Source of the DNA: Impatiens glandulifera
Taxonomy: Eukaryota > Streptophyta > Magnoliopsida > Ericales > Balsaminaceae
Reading direction: 5' to 3'
NCBI RefSeq assembly: GCF_907164915.1
Contig: NC_061862.1
Span: 63,986,228-64,050,227, forward strand
DNA length: 64,000 bases
Shown here: piece by piece, positions 1 through 12,306 of the stretch
Layout: each line of letters starts with the position of its first letter
Numbering within the stretch: the first letter of the stretch is position 1
Position numbers and translations under genes: made by a program
The notes under the pieces: model-generated
Databases searched by the model: none
The model's input: the letters and a program-made list of their open reading frames with translations, nothing else
Told to the model about the DNA's origin: nothing

Positions 1-2247
1 AAAGTATAAATTGAAGTTAATACTCAATCAAGGCCTACATTTTTTGGTTCATATTAAGTCGGTATAATGGTAAAAAAATTCGGATGGTTTGAATATTCAC
101 CCTAGTCTTTGATATATTAACCTATAAGGATAGATTAAAAACCAAGGTATAATAATGAGTGTAGATCAATATAGCTCTGATATCATCTCCACTATCCATC
201 AATTTTCTAACCAACAAATTAATATTATAATCTTCACTAATAAAAACAATATAAGCATAAATTTGTTAATTTAAGTTTATGTAGGAGAGAACAAATATTA
301 TTCGATTACCACTCATAATATTTTAAGTTAAAATATGAGTCAAGATAGAATGTGCATTTTACATTCATAAATTTAAATAAATAAATCCATTTTAAATGAA
401 CGCATTTCTTATTTATATGTTTTTCTCTTCCATGAAAAAATGTACACGGCATTATAAATGCATTATAAATATGTTAAATTTCGATTCTCATTATAAAAAA
501 AATCAATATTTTTCTTTTGAACAAAAGAAACAAATAAATATAGTCTCACATGTGACCTTTCATGTTAATAAAAATTATCATATTTATTGTTAGTTTAGTA
601 ATTGATGCAACAATAATTGTAAAATGAATGTGAAGAAAAATAATCTTGCAAATCAAATTCACAAAATGTAAAGGTATGAATAAATGTTTATCATGTTATT
701 ATTTGTTCTAATTGATTATAATAAAATTAGTTAAAAATTACATTTGTTTTTACCTTTTGCAATTAAACAAATCAACCAAAAAAATCTTAGGTATGACTCC
801 TATTTTAATGGAGGACGTTTTAAATGAGAATAAAAAAAAAACTGTTACATTTATTCTCTAAAAAAATAATAAATTTCAACTAAACATGACTTTAAAAAGT
901 TTAACTTGTAAAGAGAACATGTTTAAGAAGTTTGTACCAGTGACTTGTAAATATAGGGATGTGAATATTCAAATTTGTGATTACGAAGACATAAATTATT
1001 TATTAAATATCGCTTTCCTTTAGATCACAACTTCTCATCCAAAATAAATTGCCAACTTCATATTTCCCCATTTTCAAGGCTTACCAATCTCAAATAAAAT
1101 GATACCTCATATTTGTGTTTGTTTCTAGCTATCCAAAGTTTGGATTATCAAAAAAAATTATGTTTAATTTTCATTAAAAATAACTTAAGTTGAAATGATA
1201 GAAAGATTGTTGGTTCTTTTTCGTATTAAAATGGGTGCATCTTAAAATAATAAAAAAAATAAACAAAAGGACTTAAGTTTATAAGACAGTTTTATAATAT
1301 GAGACATTTATCATACATTATTTATTTATTAGGGTAGTTGGGAGCATCTTAGACTCCTTTTCTTCCTCTTTACTGATATAAGGTTTGTATTTTATTTTGA
1401 AGGTTCTGTTATCGATGGGTCCGGTCCGGTCCGAAGTTTGGGACAGGTGAAAAACATATTCTTATTTTTTATTTATCTTGAAATATATCATAATTTTGTA
1501 TTTAATATAGTATAATTTGTTAAATGTTTTAACATTACTATAAAAATAACGGATTGAAATCTGGTCTCTCCTCTCTGTTTTTTTATTTTTATTTGATGAT
1601 TTTTTTTTAAAGAATGTAATCTTGTTTTAACAATAACTTCTTTAAAAAAAATTTAAACTATTTGCATATATAATTTTAAAAATTACAATATTATATTTTT
1701 CAAGAAATTTTATATATATTACAAAAGCAATTCAATTTTAGAAATAAAAAATTAATAAAATCCTATAAGCAAAACAAAAGTTGAAAATTGAAGAATATGG
1801 TTGAAGCAGAACATCATATATTTACTGTTTTAAAAATAAATAAAATAGGAACAACACTAAGAATAAAAATGGAATAATTAATATTAAAACTAAATCACCG
1901 ATATTTGGTATCATTATCATTTCACTTGTAATATGTTAAATGTATTTTTTTTTCTCATTAATTAATTCCAATATGTATGTACCACTTAGTTTACATGGAT
2001 GAAATAGAACTAAAATAAATTAACCATTGATACATTAATAATAGTTATAAATTCAATATTCAAACAAGTTACAAAAAAGAAATACAATTCAAAAACTGAA
2101 ATAAAAGCTCTTAGTCAAGATAAAAAGGCTTGTTTACAAAAGATGATCAAGAAGCTTACCCTCTCCAGTTAGGCTAATGGATACCTAATCCTTCCTTAAT
2201 TAATTATGTGCCCTTAAACATTTCCCAGTCCAGTCCGGATCATTCAT
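1..2247. other. AT-rich intergenic DNA, no gene seen
   Basis: No open frame with recognisable protein similarity. The only local departure from AT-rich sequence is a short C/G-rich stretch near 1416-1445 (repeated GGTCC), the kind of scrap often left by old transposons. It may contain the 3' flank of the LBD gene that ends at 2248. Confidence 0.7.
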
Positions 2248-3518
2248 TCATTGTCTTTGGTGATGGTGAGGGTGAGGGTGAGGGTGAGGGTGAGGATTAG
2301 GATTAGGGTTAGGGTTAGGGTTAAACTGGAACACTTGATTAACTTCATTATTGACCGTCGTCGTCGTTATAGGATGAAATTGGAACACTTGATTAATTTC
2401 ATTATTGACCGTTGTAGGATGAAGTTGGAACACTTCATTGACCTCAATATTATTGACCGTTGTAGGATGAAACTGGTACCCTTGATGATTGGCTTCATTG
2501 TTGGTCATTGGAGGATACCCTTGATGATTGACTTCATTGTAATTGGTCATTGGAGGAGGATGAAATTGGTAGACTTCATTGGCTTCATAATTATTGATGA
2601 GATTTTCCCTATAGATTTCATGTTATATATAATTGAATTAAGCTAAAAAAATATATTCATTAATTAATTAGATAAAGATTGTATGCATGTAACTTAATAA
2701 TTCCATAATCTAGAAATTAATAACAAACAAATATCATGAATCATATGAAAACACATATATATCGTGATAAAAAGAATAACATAAAATTGATCCGTGTTAA
2801 TTACTTACCTTGTTTCAAAAGTATTCGCAGCATATTGGCCAAAGAATCCTTGATCATGGACAACAACATTTTCATGGGATTGAGTACTATTCCCCCCATG
2901 ATTTTCCAATATCTGATATAATTCTTGCCCTTCTTGAAAACCTGTTATTTGGGATTGCATGACAATATTATTAGGGTTGAACTGACCATTACAATTCGGT
3001 GGTGGTGGTAGTGGCGGTGGCGATGGCTCCCACAATTGTTGTTGCTCATTCACAATTTCTTCTATCGAACTATTAGTATAGACCCCAAAACCGTTGTTGT
3101 TGTTGTTGTTGGGGGTTTGAAACTGCATCTGCGACATGAAAACATCTTGGTTTTGGTTTTGGTTTTGGTTTTTGAAGCGATTTAACGCATTGTTTACTAA
3201 ACGAATCTCTTCGTCCAACATATGGTTGTTTATTCTCAAATGATTGAGAAGATAGACACAACCTTCTTCGGGGTTATTTTTTCGAGCTTGGCATTCGTAG
3301 ACGATAGATCTAGCAGCACTGTCTTTTTGTTGCGGTAAGGGAAGGATACTTAGTATCCTGGTTAAACTACTTACGCCATATAAACTGTGGACCAATGCGA
3401 AAATTTCTTGCTCATCGGAAGGGAAATACGGGGCAAGCGGACAATTTGGTGCACATTTGCGCCGCTGAAATTTGCAAACTGCGCAGGCATTTCTTGTGCA
3501 TTCTTTTACTGTCGACAT
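2248..3518 (-). CDS. LOB-domain (LBD/ASL) transcription factor, LBD22/LBD27-like
   Basis: Plant-specific DNA-binding transcription factor, expected in the nucleus. Exon 1 runs 3518-2809 and exon 2 runs 2608-2248. The donor reads AAG|GTAAGT and the acceptor TATAG|G. The joined frame is open for 356 residues. Residues 12-26 hold the zinc-finger-like block C-x2-C-x6-C-x3-C (CAVCKFQRRKCAPNC). A GAS-type block follows (FALVHSLYGVSSLTRIL), then the conserved RSIVYECQAR...GCV stretch. The leucine-zipper region of class I LBDs is not clear, so this looks like the divergent LBD22/LBD27 (SIDECAR POLLEN) group; that placement is from memory. The C-terminal half is low-complexity: N/Q runs, a proline run, then about 15-residue Q-F-H-P repeats and N-P/H-P dipeptides. 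The start at 3518 gives the usual short N-terminus before the first cysteine. It looks intact. Confidence 0.85.
2263..2324. repeat. Hexanucleotide microsatellites inside LBD exon 2
   Basis: About five GGTGAG units run into about four GGTTAG-type units, which resemble telomere repeats. On the minus strand they are in frame with the LBD gene and encode the H-P and N-P dipeptide runs near its C-terminus, so slippage changes protein length without frameshift. Confidence 0.85.
2329..2475. repeat. Minisatellite of ~45-54 bp units in LBD exon 2
   Basis: Three units start at 2329, 2383 and 2428. All are multiples of three (54, 45, 48 bp), and a degenerate fourth follows from 2476. Each encodes a V-N-N-E-V/I-N-(Q/E)-V-F-Q-(F/L)-H-P type unit on the minus strand, so the LBD C-terminus grew by in-frame duplication. 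Confidence 0.8.
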
Positions 3519-5234
3519 AATTTGCTTTGCGCAAACAATGCTAGTAATTGGGATAATTCAGATCACCAAGGAAGGAATGAAAGGAGGAGAAAATAACTCT
3601 CTAAGAAGATGGATGGATTGTATTCAAGTTTTATTCAAGATTTGTAAAGACCTATTCTTTATGAATCAAGATTTTGATTTTACAAGTCCTATTCTTTAGT
3701 TTATTTTTAATACTTATGACGAATCATAAAAAAAAAAAAAAAAAATGTACCCAATGAGATATGGTTATTTTATATAAATTAAAAATATTTTTAGAGATAG
3801 ATTTGAAGAAATCTAATGAATGGACTTTTATTTATTTATATATTTTTTAGCAACAGAAAAATTTAATATAAACTTTTGAATTCACACTTATTTTATCAAA
3901 CCCTCTTAGTATTAAAGATTTCTATTTTCTTCATTTTTATTTCAGATTTGTTATGTTTTTATATAAACTTATTATATTAATAAAAAACAATCAATTGTTA
4001 ATTGATTTTATAATTTAATTTGATTTTTTAGAGTTAAAAGGTTAATAAAAAAAATCAGCTATTAAGAAAATATAATAATAAATTATTCTAAAATTCAATA
4101 TTTTGAAAGGAAAAATGAAAGTAAAAGAACAAATTGAAAGAAAATAATCAGTTAGAAAATTCTGAAAAAATAAATAAATAAAAGAACTAATTAAAATATA
4201 TATTTGAAAAGAATTAGAAATTAAAAGAAATCATTTAAAAAAAAAAGTAGATAAACTAAATTAATAAATACAGTAACAATTAAATTTAAAGCAAATACGC
4301 TAATTAGTCAACACTTAGACTCCCCTACCTAAATTTATTATTAATGTTTTTCTTATTGCAATATTTTCTTTAATTAAAAAAATTATAACGAATTCTATTT
4401 ATTTGAGTTATTATAGAGAATGTTTATTATTAATTTTATTTTCATAACAATTAACATATTAAAAACAAAAGTTATCTTAAGAGTCCTTTGAACTTTTCTC
4501 ATTCGGAAGAATATTACTAAGTTATCTATTTAATTGTATAATAATAATAATAATACTTCTTTCTTAATAATTTAATAAATAATAAAATGCTAAATTTTAG
4601 TTGAAAATAAATCTTTTTTATGTGTTAAAACTTCTAATGGATTGACCTTGACTGCTTTATCCAAGGTCTGGTTGGACTTACCCAGAGTCCATTTTACTAA
4701 TATGACCCATTTATAAATATTTGTTTTGTTCTTATTTATCACATGCAATTCAATTATTTATGAAAAAAGAAAATATTATTTGATAGGCTGGTTGGATTTA
4801 AGTTATTTAATTTAAATAATTTTTTTTGGTGTAAAATTATTTAGTAAAATAGTATTAATACTTAGTAAAAAATATTTAAAAAGAAAAGAATAGAAGATAG
4901 TAATTTTTTTTTGTTAATAAGTTATTGATTTAATTGATGATTAGATATAAGGCTGCAAATGTTAGTTCAGTTTGATTAATTATTTGTTAGTTCGACTCAA
5001 ACTCGAGCTTAAATAAGATTTTGACTATTTACTTACAAATTCAATGTTATTTCAAATTAAATTAAAATTATTTTTAAATTAAATATCAAACTTTCATATT
5101 TATTCAACATTTAAAATATTATATTTTAAAATTAAAATATTAAAAACGTAAAAATAAATTTAGATGTTTTGAAATTGAGCATAGCTAGACAAGGTTACTT
5201 GAATCTTCTTCTCTCTTGACTTTTGATGCGCCAA
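3519..5234. other. AT-rich intergenic DNA between divergent LBD and FAD copy A
   Basis: Holds the upstream region of the LBD gene (to the left) and of FAD copy A (to the right). There is a long A run near 3730-3745. No coding similarity was seen. The 5' flank of FAD copy A, from about 5170, is shared with the other FAD copies. Confidence 0.6.
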
Positions 5235-8200
5235 ATGCGGCTGATGAACAACTAAGAGCAAGCCATAGCCTTACCTATCTCCAGAATCCATAGTTTCCTT
5301 CTTCCCAAGAACGAGTATCTCAATTTCTCATCACCCGAGCAAGTAAGTAAGCTTCGTCACTATAATCTTCCTTCCCCCCGTTGTCTCTCTCTTAACCGTT
5401 TTGTGCTAGGGAAATGGAGAGCTTTTGGTGGTCGTTGGTGGCGGGGCCGCCGGAATATTTGGAGCAATTAAGGCTAAATCATTAGCCCCTAATCTGAAAG
5501 TGACTGTTATTGAGAAAGAAAACCCTCGTCCAAGGTATCATTTTTATAAGTATTTAGTTAAGATTACAGCCGTATTATAAATAATGTATATCAACTGGCG
5601 TGGGAATTCTCGTACTAGGTTAAAATTTCAGGTGGGGGTCGATGCAATGTAACAAATGGGCATTGTTTTGATAACTGGGTAAGTGAGATAAGTGTGATTT
5701 TTTGGAGTTTAAGGGTATTTATTAGTCATTTCATTCCAGTTTGAAAGATCTGAGAAATTTTGTAGGCTTTGGCACAACATTATCCTAGGGGTAACAAGGA
5801 ATTCAGAGGGCTTTTCTTCAAATTGCATGGTCCAAAGGATACCATGTCCTGGTTCTCCGACCATGGAGTGGAGCTCAAGGTTTTGATTTTAACTTCAATC
5901 AATCTATTCTCTCATGTGGCGGAAACACTTTTTGAAACTGAGTCTGGGTCTGAGTTTAAATTTGAATTTGGACGAGAAGTCATTACTACATTTATGAATA
6001 CACGTGTAATTAAGTTTTGTCGCAGAATATTATCTTTATCTCAACTAAATCAACATTTGAATTAGATAATTGTCAATTGACAAAAATAAGTGATTATAAG
6101 GACATTGTTTGATGTTTCTTGTCCAAATTCAGCTCCAAAAAGTATTTCCAAATGGGCCAGTACTAACATTTTGGATTGTGGTGATCTAATTGTTTGCCTA
6201 AGCTATCTATAACATGCATCCTCACAAACTCCGTGGATCCAGTACTAATGAGTTATAGTTATCTTCAATACTTTCTAGGGCTCGAGTAATGGTAATCCAG
6301 TTGTTTGTTCATATTTCTGGAGATAATTATCAAAATACTGTTTTGCCTTATTAGACTGAAGATGATGAAGGGTATTTCCAGTCAGTAACAATTCATATTG
6401 ATCAGTAGTGGGTTGCCTTCTTACTGAAGCAGAGAATAAAAAAGGTAAATTCTAGTTTATCAAATTACCTCAATAGTTTGGTTGTTGAAACTATATTTGA
6501 ATTTGCCCTATACCCTTTGTGTATAATTAAGGCCTGATATAGACTCGAACCAGTTTTATTGCAGACTGGTAGATCTGTTACATCAGTCTCAACTGCTTCT
6601 GGTGGGAAATTCCTTGTGAAGATTGAGAAGCGAACTGCTGATCTTGTGGAATATGTCGAGGCTGATTATGTATTAACAGCCAGTGGGAGTTCCAAGCAGG
6701 TTTCCTTTTTTTCTTTAGTTGTTCAACTTTTTTGGAAACTCAGTTCAAATTTTGAAATGCATCTAGTTTTTCTGTTTCAGGCTTGGTCATTCTATTGTAG
6801 AACCTGTACCGAGCCTATTCAGTTTCAAGATTGATGATGCCAAACTTGCAGCTTTGGCTGGGCTATTATACTTGTTTTACCCTTTATTTCTTAAACGAAT
6901 AATCACAAAACTGCGTTAGAAAATTCGTTGTGAGCTTAGTGTAGTTTTATTGCAAAACTTTGATGTCACTGCAACGTGTATTAGTATAGAATATAGAAGG
7001 AGAGATGAGACAAAACTGAAACCTAGTTGTTGAATATTGAATTTTAAGCGTCGAATGAGTTAAATTTTGAAAAATAAATGCTAAATATAAACCATATGGA
7101 AATACCTAAGATTTTGATAAAATGTTGAACTATTATCGGGACAGTGATGTAATTTGATTAATTTGGATGATCTTACTATATTACTGAGTTAAATCATCCA
7201 TAACTTATCGAATTAAGCCTTATTTTTCAGCTTAATGTTAAGTTAAGGAATATAATTTGTTAATAGGGATTATTTATATATCTACACCCTATCTATTTAT
7301 TTGATCATTCTTATCACAATTCTTGATCTATCTATTGTCATTTGATGTGTATTGTTAACTTGTAAGTTTGTATGCAATATATTGTGCTTCTGTGTTTTGC
7401 CCAGGTCACATTCCCTAAAGTCAAAGCTAGAAAATGTTGAGAAGAATATACCACATCATTCACAGGCATGCTATTGTTGCAAGTATTTTCTAGATTAAAC
7501 CCATAAGAAGCCTGCAAAGTATTCGTCAATTTTGAAATTATTAGTTTTTATACAAGCCTTTTTACTATGAGACTTTGTTTTAATATCAACCCTTTTAATC
7601 TGCAACATTTAAAGGTATTTTTTCATTCAACTCTATTGACAGTTATAAAGAAAAAATATAGTTTAAAATTGTCATTTAAGAAAGACTTGTATTGAAATGG
7701 TTTTATAGTTGAAGTGATTATATTGAAAAAAGACAATAGTTTATGTTTAATGGTGGATTTCAAAATAGCTTAAAAAGGGTGTATTGAGTTTAGTCTATTT
7801 TCTAATAAGCATGTCATTAATAAAAGTATGATGGATTTTAGGTTGGACCCATGTTAATTACCCACTGGGGTTTGAGTGGACCAGCAATCCTTAAGTTATC
7901 TGCTTGGGGAGCCCGTGAGCTTTTCTTTTCAGTGCAGGATACAAAGGTAATGGATTTTCTTTATTCATGAAGTAATTGCTTGTTAGGTTTTATCACCTTG
8001 AACTGAAGAGAAGAATGTTGCAGGAACGCTGTTGATTGACTTTATTCCTGATATCTTAATTGAAGATGTGAAGTCAATTCTTGTTCAACATAAGAATCAT
8101 CATGTGGTAATCTTAAATTTTGCTCTCATTTTTCTACAAATAAAAAAGAATTGTAATTTAAGAAGTTTGGAACCCTGTCTTTTTCTTGAATGAATTGAAG

Positions 8201-9456
8201 AATAAATGCTGAGAAATTGGGGTTTGTTTGATGTTAGGATAATCCTTGTCAAACAAGCCATAAGTATTTATCTACAGAAAATAATATGAGCTGAAAATTT
8301 TATTTTTGAAGAGAGTGGAATATTTGGATCACCAAAATACTTTCAGAAAAAATAAGGGCAATTTGAATTTTTTTTGATGATTTAGATGAATATCAGGGTT
8401 GAATTGTTGCTTAATTTGTTTATCATATAAATTCCTGTATTTCGACAATACAGAGACAAAAAGTGTTGAATTCATATCCTTCAGAGCTGGGTCTCGTGAA
8501 AAGATTCTGGAAATATATTCTTGATCGAGAGGTTCTTTTAATTCCCAATCATTTTCTTTTCGGGTTTGATATTTTTCTGCTGCTTAAAAATCCAATCTTG
8601 GAGTAATGCTTTCATCCTTATTGTTCAGGCTTTAGATGGAGAAATCTTATGGGCAAGTTTTCCAAGTAAAGCTCTACTTTCTATTGCGTCGATGCTGAAA
8701 CAGTGCCCGTTTAAATTGATTGGGAAGGTGCATGCAAATCTCTATATTATTAATCATATGAATTCATCGTCTTCCTAAAGAAGTAAATTGTTTTTGTTCA
8801 TTTTTTCTTGATGAAGGGCCAATACAAGGATGAATTTGTCACGGCAGGAGGTGTTCCATTGTCGGAGGTTCTTAAAACTTGAAATTTTGGATAATAATAA
8901 ATTCTGGAAAATTAGCTTCCTTATTTGTACCTTCTTATGCTTAATTTTTCTTTCAGATTTCTCTTACCACAATGGAGAGCCGAATTCAGTCGCGCCTATT
9001 CTTTGCGGGAGAGGTACAGAAACTGGACCAATAAATTTTTGTATACAGATGATCTAGATTGAGCTTGTTTGATCTTTGGTTATTTGTTAAAAAATCCATT
9101 ATCTCGTTGAAATTATTTCAATATTCAAATCACTTAATTCATTAACTAAAATAAATAAAAATACATTTTAGTAACTTATTAAATAAAATAATTTTTTTCT
9201 ATTATCTTAATAGTTATGTTGAGTTGTTATGGTTTTGTAGGTATTGAATGTGGACGGGATAACTGGCGGTATCAATTTTCAGGTTTGTATGCCATCAAGA
9301 ATTTCAATGAAAAACCATATTGTTATTCTAAGTAAATTCGTTTTGATGTTTTGTTTGTGGCTATAGAATGCATGGTCAGGAGGGTATATTGCTGGAACAA
9401 CCATAGGCAATTCGTACTCAATAAATACTCTATCTGAACCAATATCGTTAAGTTGA
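5235..9456 (+). pseudogene. FAD/NAD(P)-binding oxidoreductase (HI0933/YhiN/BaiN type), copy A, broken
   Basis: The only copy that keeps all 16 exons. Exons: 5235-5342, 5410-5534, 5619-5678, 5766-5879, 6355-6444, 6565-6699, 6781-6862, 7405-~7478, 7842-7946, 8024-8106, 8454-8531, 8629-8727, 8817-8866, 8957-9013, 9241-9282, 9367-9456. Intact family hallmarks include the Rossmann motif VVVGGGAAG in exon 2, SGGGRCNVTN in exon 3, VTAGGVP in exon 13 and RLFFAGE in exon 14. It is disabled by an in-frame stop in exon 1 (fifth or sixth codon after the second ATG), a 1-nt loss near the end of exon 2, a frameshift and stop in exon 5, loss of the first ~21 bp of exon 7, and loss of the GT donor after exon 7. 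The ancestral protein resembles the plant HI0933-like flavoprotein family (Pfam HI0933_like). Its substrate in plants is not something I can state. Confidence 0.85.
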
Positions 9457-9490
9457 TGCAAAGAATAGAGATGAGAATATTTTTGAAGTG

Positions 9491-9733
9491 AGATTACATT
9501 ATTGTTTTACTATGCTTAACACTACACTGAAGGAAAAATCGTATGTTTTAGATTATTGTTTATTTTGGTGCTACAAATATTTATATGCAATGTAAAACTA
9601 AGTCACATTATTGGGTTATTCGGTTTTATAAAATATATTTGTTTTGTAAAAGTGTGGTAAATCTAACTAAGATAGTAGTTTGAAAAAATAATGCCAATTA
9701 GAAAACTTGACATGCAAAAGAAAAAAGTCAAAG
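9491..9733 (+). repeat. Direct repeat, copy 1 (partner 44152-44407)
   Basis: About 240 bp at roughly 88-90% identity to 44152-44407 in the same orientation. At the partner site it lies just downstream of a thioredoxin h last exon (44736-44589, minus). This copy is therefore probably a remnant of the thioredoxin 3' flank left outside the left palindrome arm. Confidence 0.75.
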
Positions 9734-9855
9734 ATCATACTAGATAAGAACACTAGATCGTATGTTTTTGTTGTTCATCGGAGCTGTAACAAAGGTTTGA
9801 TTATCTCGATTCTAGGATTATTATGTACCACTTACATTCAATTGGTCACGTCGAA

Positions 9856-10256
9856 GAGAACAAGCATTCACAAACCTTTGAAAAAATACAGCAGAAAATC
9901 AAGAAATGTATATTGTATATTGTAGTATAACTAATGAGTCACACAAAGACCTTGTCCCAAGAGTTTGACGGCAATTTCTTGGATCAACTAGGTAATCTAA
10001 CACCAATATAATATGAAGATAACAGAAGTTATGCAAAAATGCTCTATTGTGAAATCTCCTTTAGATGTAAGAAGAGGAAAATAATTACCATTGTTTACAA
10101 GTAAAATTCTGGAATGTAAGCAAACAGAGGATCATCATTGCTGAGTGTCAGAAGCAATTGAACAATCCACATGCAAGCAGCATACATCCACAGTGATAGT
10201 AATAAAAAATATCGACGGTTTAAGGCATGCAGTAAGAAGAAGAAACTAACAAATTT
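9856..10256. repeat. Tandem copy of the two-exon remnant's flank, outer unit (left arm)
   Basis: Diverged direct copy of 10994-11385. It includes the exon that ends YIPEFYLETM in the inner copy. Here the equivalent codon run is altered (a stop replaces one codon after YLE...). The same outer unit occurs in the right arm at about 43225-43624, so the tandem duplication predates the inverted duplication. Confidence 0.75.
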
Positions 10257-10464
10257 TAAAAAAAACAGTAAGCAAACTGATAAGAAAGTATCATATTACT
10301 CAAGCAAGAAGCATTAAGCTACATAAGTGTTATAAATATTATGGTCATTTCCATTATCTTATATCACACTTAACATTATGGAGACGTAATCTATGCATAA
10401 CAAAACAATATGATCTAACCTTGCATTGTTTCTGACACAATCCATAACTTCTTCTCGATAGAAA

Positions 10465-11330
10465 CTACGAGCTTCCTTCCTTCAAGCGCTTTAATTGCTC
10501 CCTACAAGCTCGGTCTCTTATTTGTTTATCAGTTTCCTCTAGGAGAGTGATTGCTTGAGTCTGATGGGACACCCAGAATGATGCCTATGATGTAATAAAA
10601 TAGCTATTCAAGATAAGAACATAAATCCACAAATGTGTATAACTAGATATATTTATTTATGTATGTATGTATAGGCATAACCAGGTACAAATACATTGTG
10701 CAGAATTGGGACTTGACACACGTACACATGAGAAACTGATGTACATATACAAATTTAATCACAAATTAAGTACAGCCAGAAAGTTAGAAGTCATCCATAA
10801 GATTATATGGTCCTGTTTTTAACAGTAAACAGGAAAGGAATAAACACCCTAGTGATTCAGATAAAAGAAGGATCCATAACATTTTAGACGGGCCTAAAAC
10901 AATTCATTTTGCATCTCTAGTGCTGCAAAAGGGCAAATTGTTCCAGCAAGAAGTGTATGTTAAAAATAATCTCCAATAGAGACATGCTTCAATAGAGAAC
11001 AAGCATTCACAAACCTTTGAAAAAATACAGCAGGAAATCAAGAAATGTATATTGTAGTATATATAACTAATGAGTCACACAAAGACCTTGTCCCAAGAGT
11101 TTGACGACAATTTCTTGGATCAACTACGTAATCTAACACCAATATAATATGAAGATAACAGCACTTATGCAAAAATGATATATTGTGAAATCTCCTTTAG
11201 ATTTAAGAAGAGGAAAATAATTACCATTGTTTCCAAGTAAAATTCTGGAATGTAAGCAAGCAGAGGATTATCATTGCTGAGTGTCAGAAGCAATTGAACA
11301 ATCCACATGCAAGCAGCATACATCCACAGT
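10465..11330 (-). pseudogene. Two-exon coding remnant, RKP/KPC1-like exon plus unidentified last exon (left arm)
   Basis: Mirror of 42158-43022. The upstream exon, ending at 11225, encodes MWIVQLLLTLSNDNPL and then YIPEFYLETM before a GT donor. This resembles a stretch I recall from the plant E3 ligase RKP (KPC1-like), a low-certainty match. The downstream exon, 10584-10465, is open in phase for 39 codons, is rich in charged residues (ETDKQIRDR, REQLKRLKEG) and ends in TAG. I do not recognise this second exon. No upstream exons are present, so this is a 3' gene fragment at best. A diverged extra copy of the first exon lies at about 10110-10210. Confidence 0.45.
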
Positions 11331-11422
11331 GATAGTAATAAAAAATATCGACTGTTTGAGGCATGCAGTAAGAGCAAATAATGTATAAACATGACTTTTT
11401 CTTAATGGATTGATAAGGGAAA

Positions 11423-12306
11423 TTACCTAAGATGAGAATCGAAAGCATCGAATAATGTATCAGGAACAACCAGAGGTAACTTCTCTATGTACATGAAAAG
11501 CCTTCTAAGATTTTCTCGAGTAACCGTAGCCATGTCAATTACTTCTTTGATATCCATGAACACCGAGAGGTCGGCTGAATTCACCCTCTTCAGACTATCG
11601 CGACAGAAAGGGCACGATTGAGATCTTGTGCTCCTGCCAATATGAGTAAAATACTATGTTTGTTCAATAAGGAACAACTTCATCTACAAACACATGGCGT
11701 GATTACAGTTAGGTAGAACAATCTTACTATTCATCTCCATACAAATTCCACATTCTTCTTCTCTTTCAATATCAACATCTCAATACAGATTCCGATCATC
11801 ATCAACATCATCATCTCTTTTTCTATATCTTTCCATGCATACAGCTTTCTGTCTTTTATCTTTTGAATCAGTAACTCCTCTTTCGAGTTGTAAAAGGGAA
11901 GGGTAAATAATAGCTGAAACCAGAGATTTTCATTCATACATCAGAAATCAGAATTCAGAATTCAGAATTTAGAAAGAACGAAATCAAACAAATCATCCTA
12001 AATTTTCATATCCTTTACCATAGAATTCTCTTATACTTGCTTTCCTTTCATGAACAGACATCGTTGTAGTTCCATCAACATAAACCTGGAAGAACTTAAG
12101 AGAATTAGTCATGTCAAAACAGAGCTCACTCGTTTGTTTAAGCAAACATCAAAAACCTTATAGATTAGAATTCTGAGTAAACCGGTGCACCAGCAAGATG
12201 ACAATCTGACCATTGTACAAGGAAAAGAAAAAGCTGTGCAGCAGGACTATATGACCTTCGCATCTGAACACATGCGCCATCATACTCCCTAGGATAATCA
12301 GATGCT
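11423..12306 (-). pseudogene. AIRP2-like RING-type E3 ubiquitin ligase, broken (left arm)
   Basis: Mirror image of 41181-42064; see that entry for the exon structure. It has the same defects: the first exon of the family is absent, there is a 1-nt loss in the L-A-G-A-L-G-L-L segment, an in-frame TGA precedes the RING domain, and the K-C-Y-R-E-W part of the RING is missing. The remnant still ends with the family-typical D-S-H-L-R and stop at 11423-11425. It lies about 560 bp downstream of the NPF stop on the same strand. Confidence 0.8.

Noticed and set aside
1416..1445. Regulatory site from GGTCCGGTCC repeats
   Set aside because: Isolated, without a neighbouring gene; similar words occur in transposon debris elsewhere in the window.
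2296..2324. Interstitial telomere repeat
   Set aside because: The units are GGTTAG rather than plant TTTAGGG, few in number, and in frame in an LBD exon; slippage in coding DNA explains them.
2251..2646. 131-codon plus-strand open frame opposite LBD exon 2
   Set aside because: It is the antisense of repeat-rich LBD exon 2; the R-V dipeptides come from the hexamer repeat.
8566..9057. Short separate genes in FAD copy A
   Set aside because: These frames are FAD exons 12-14 read through into introns, often out of the true frame.
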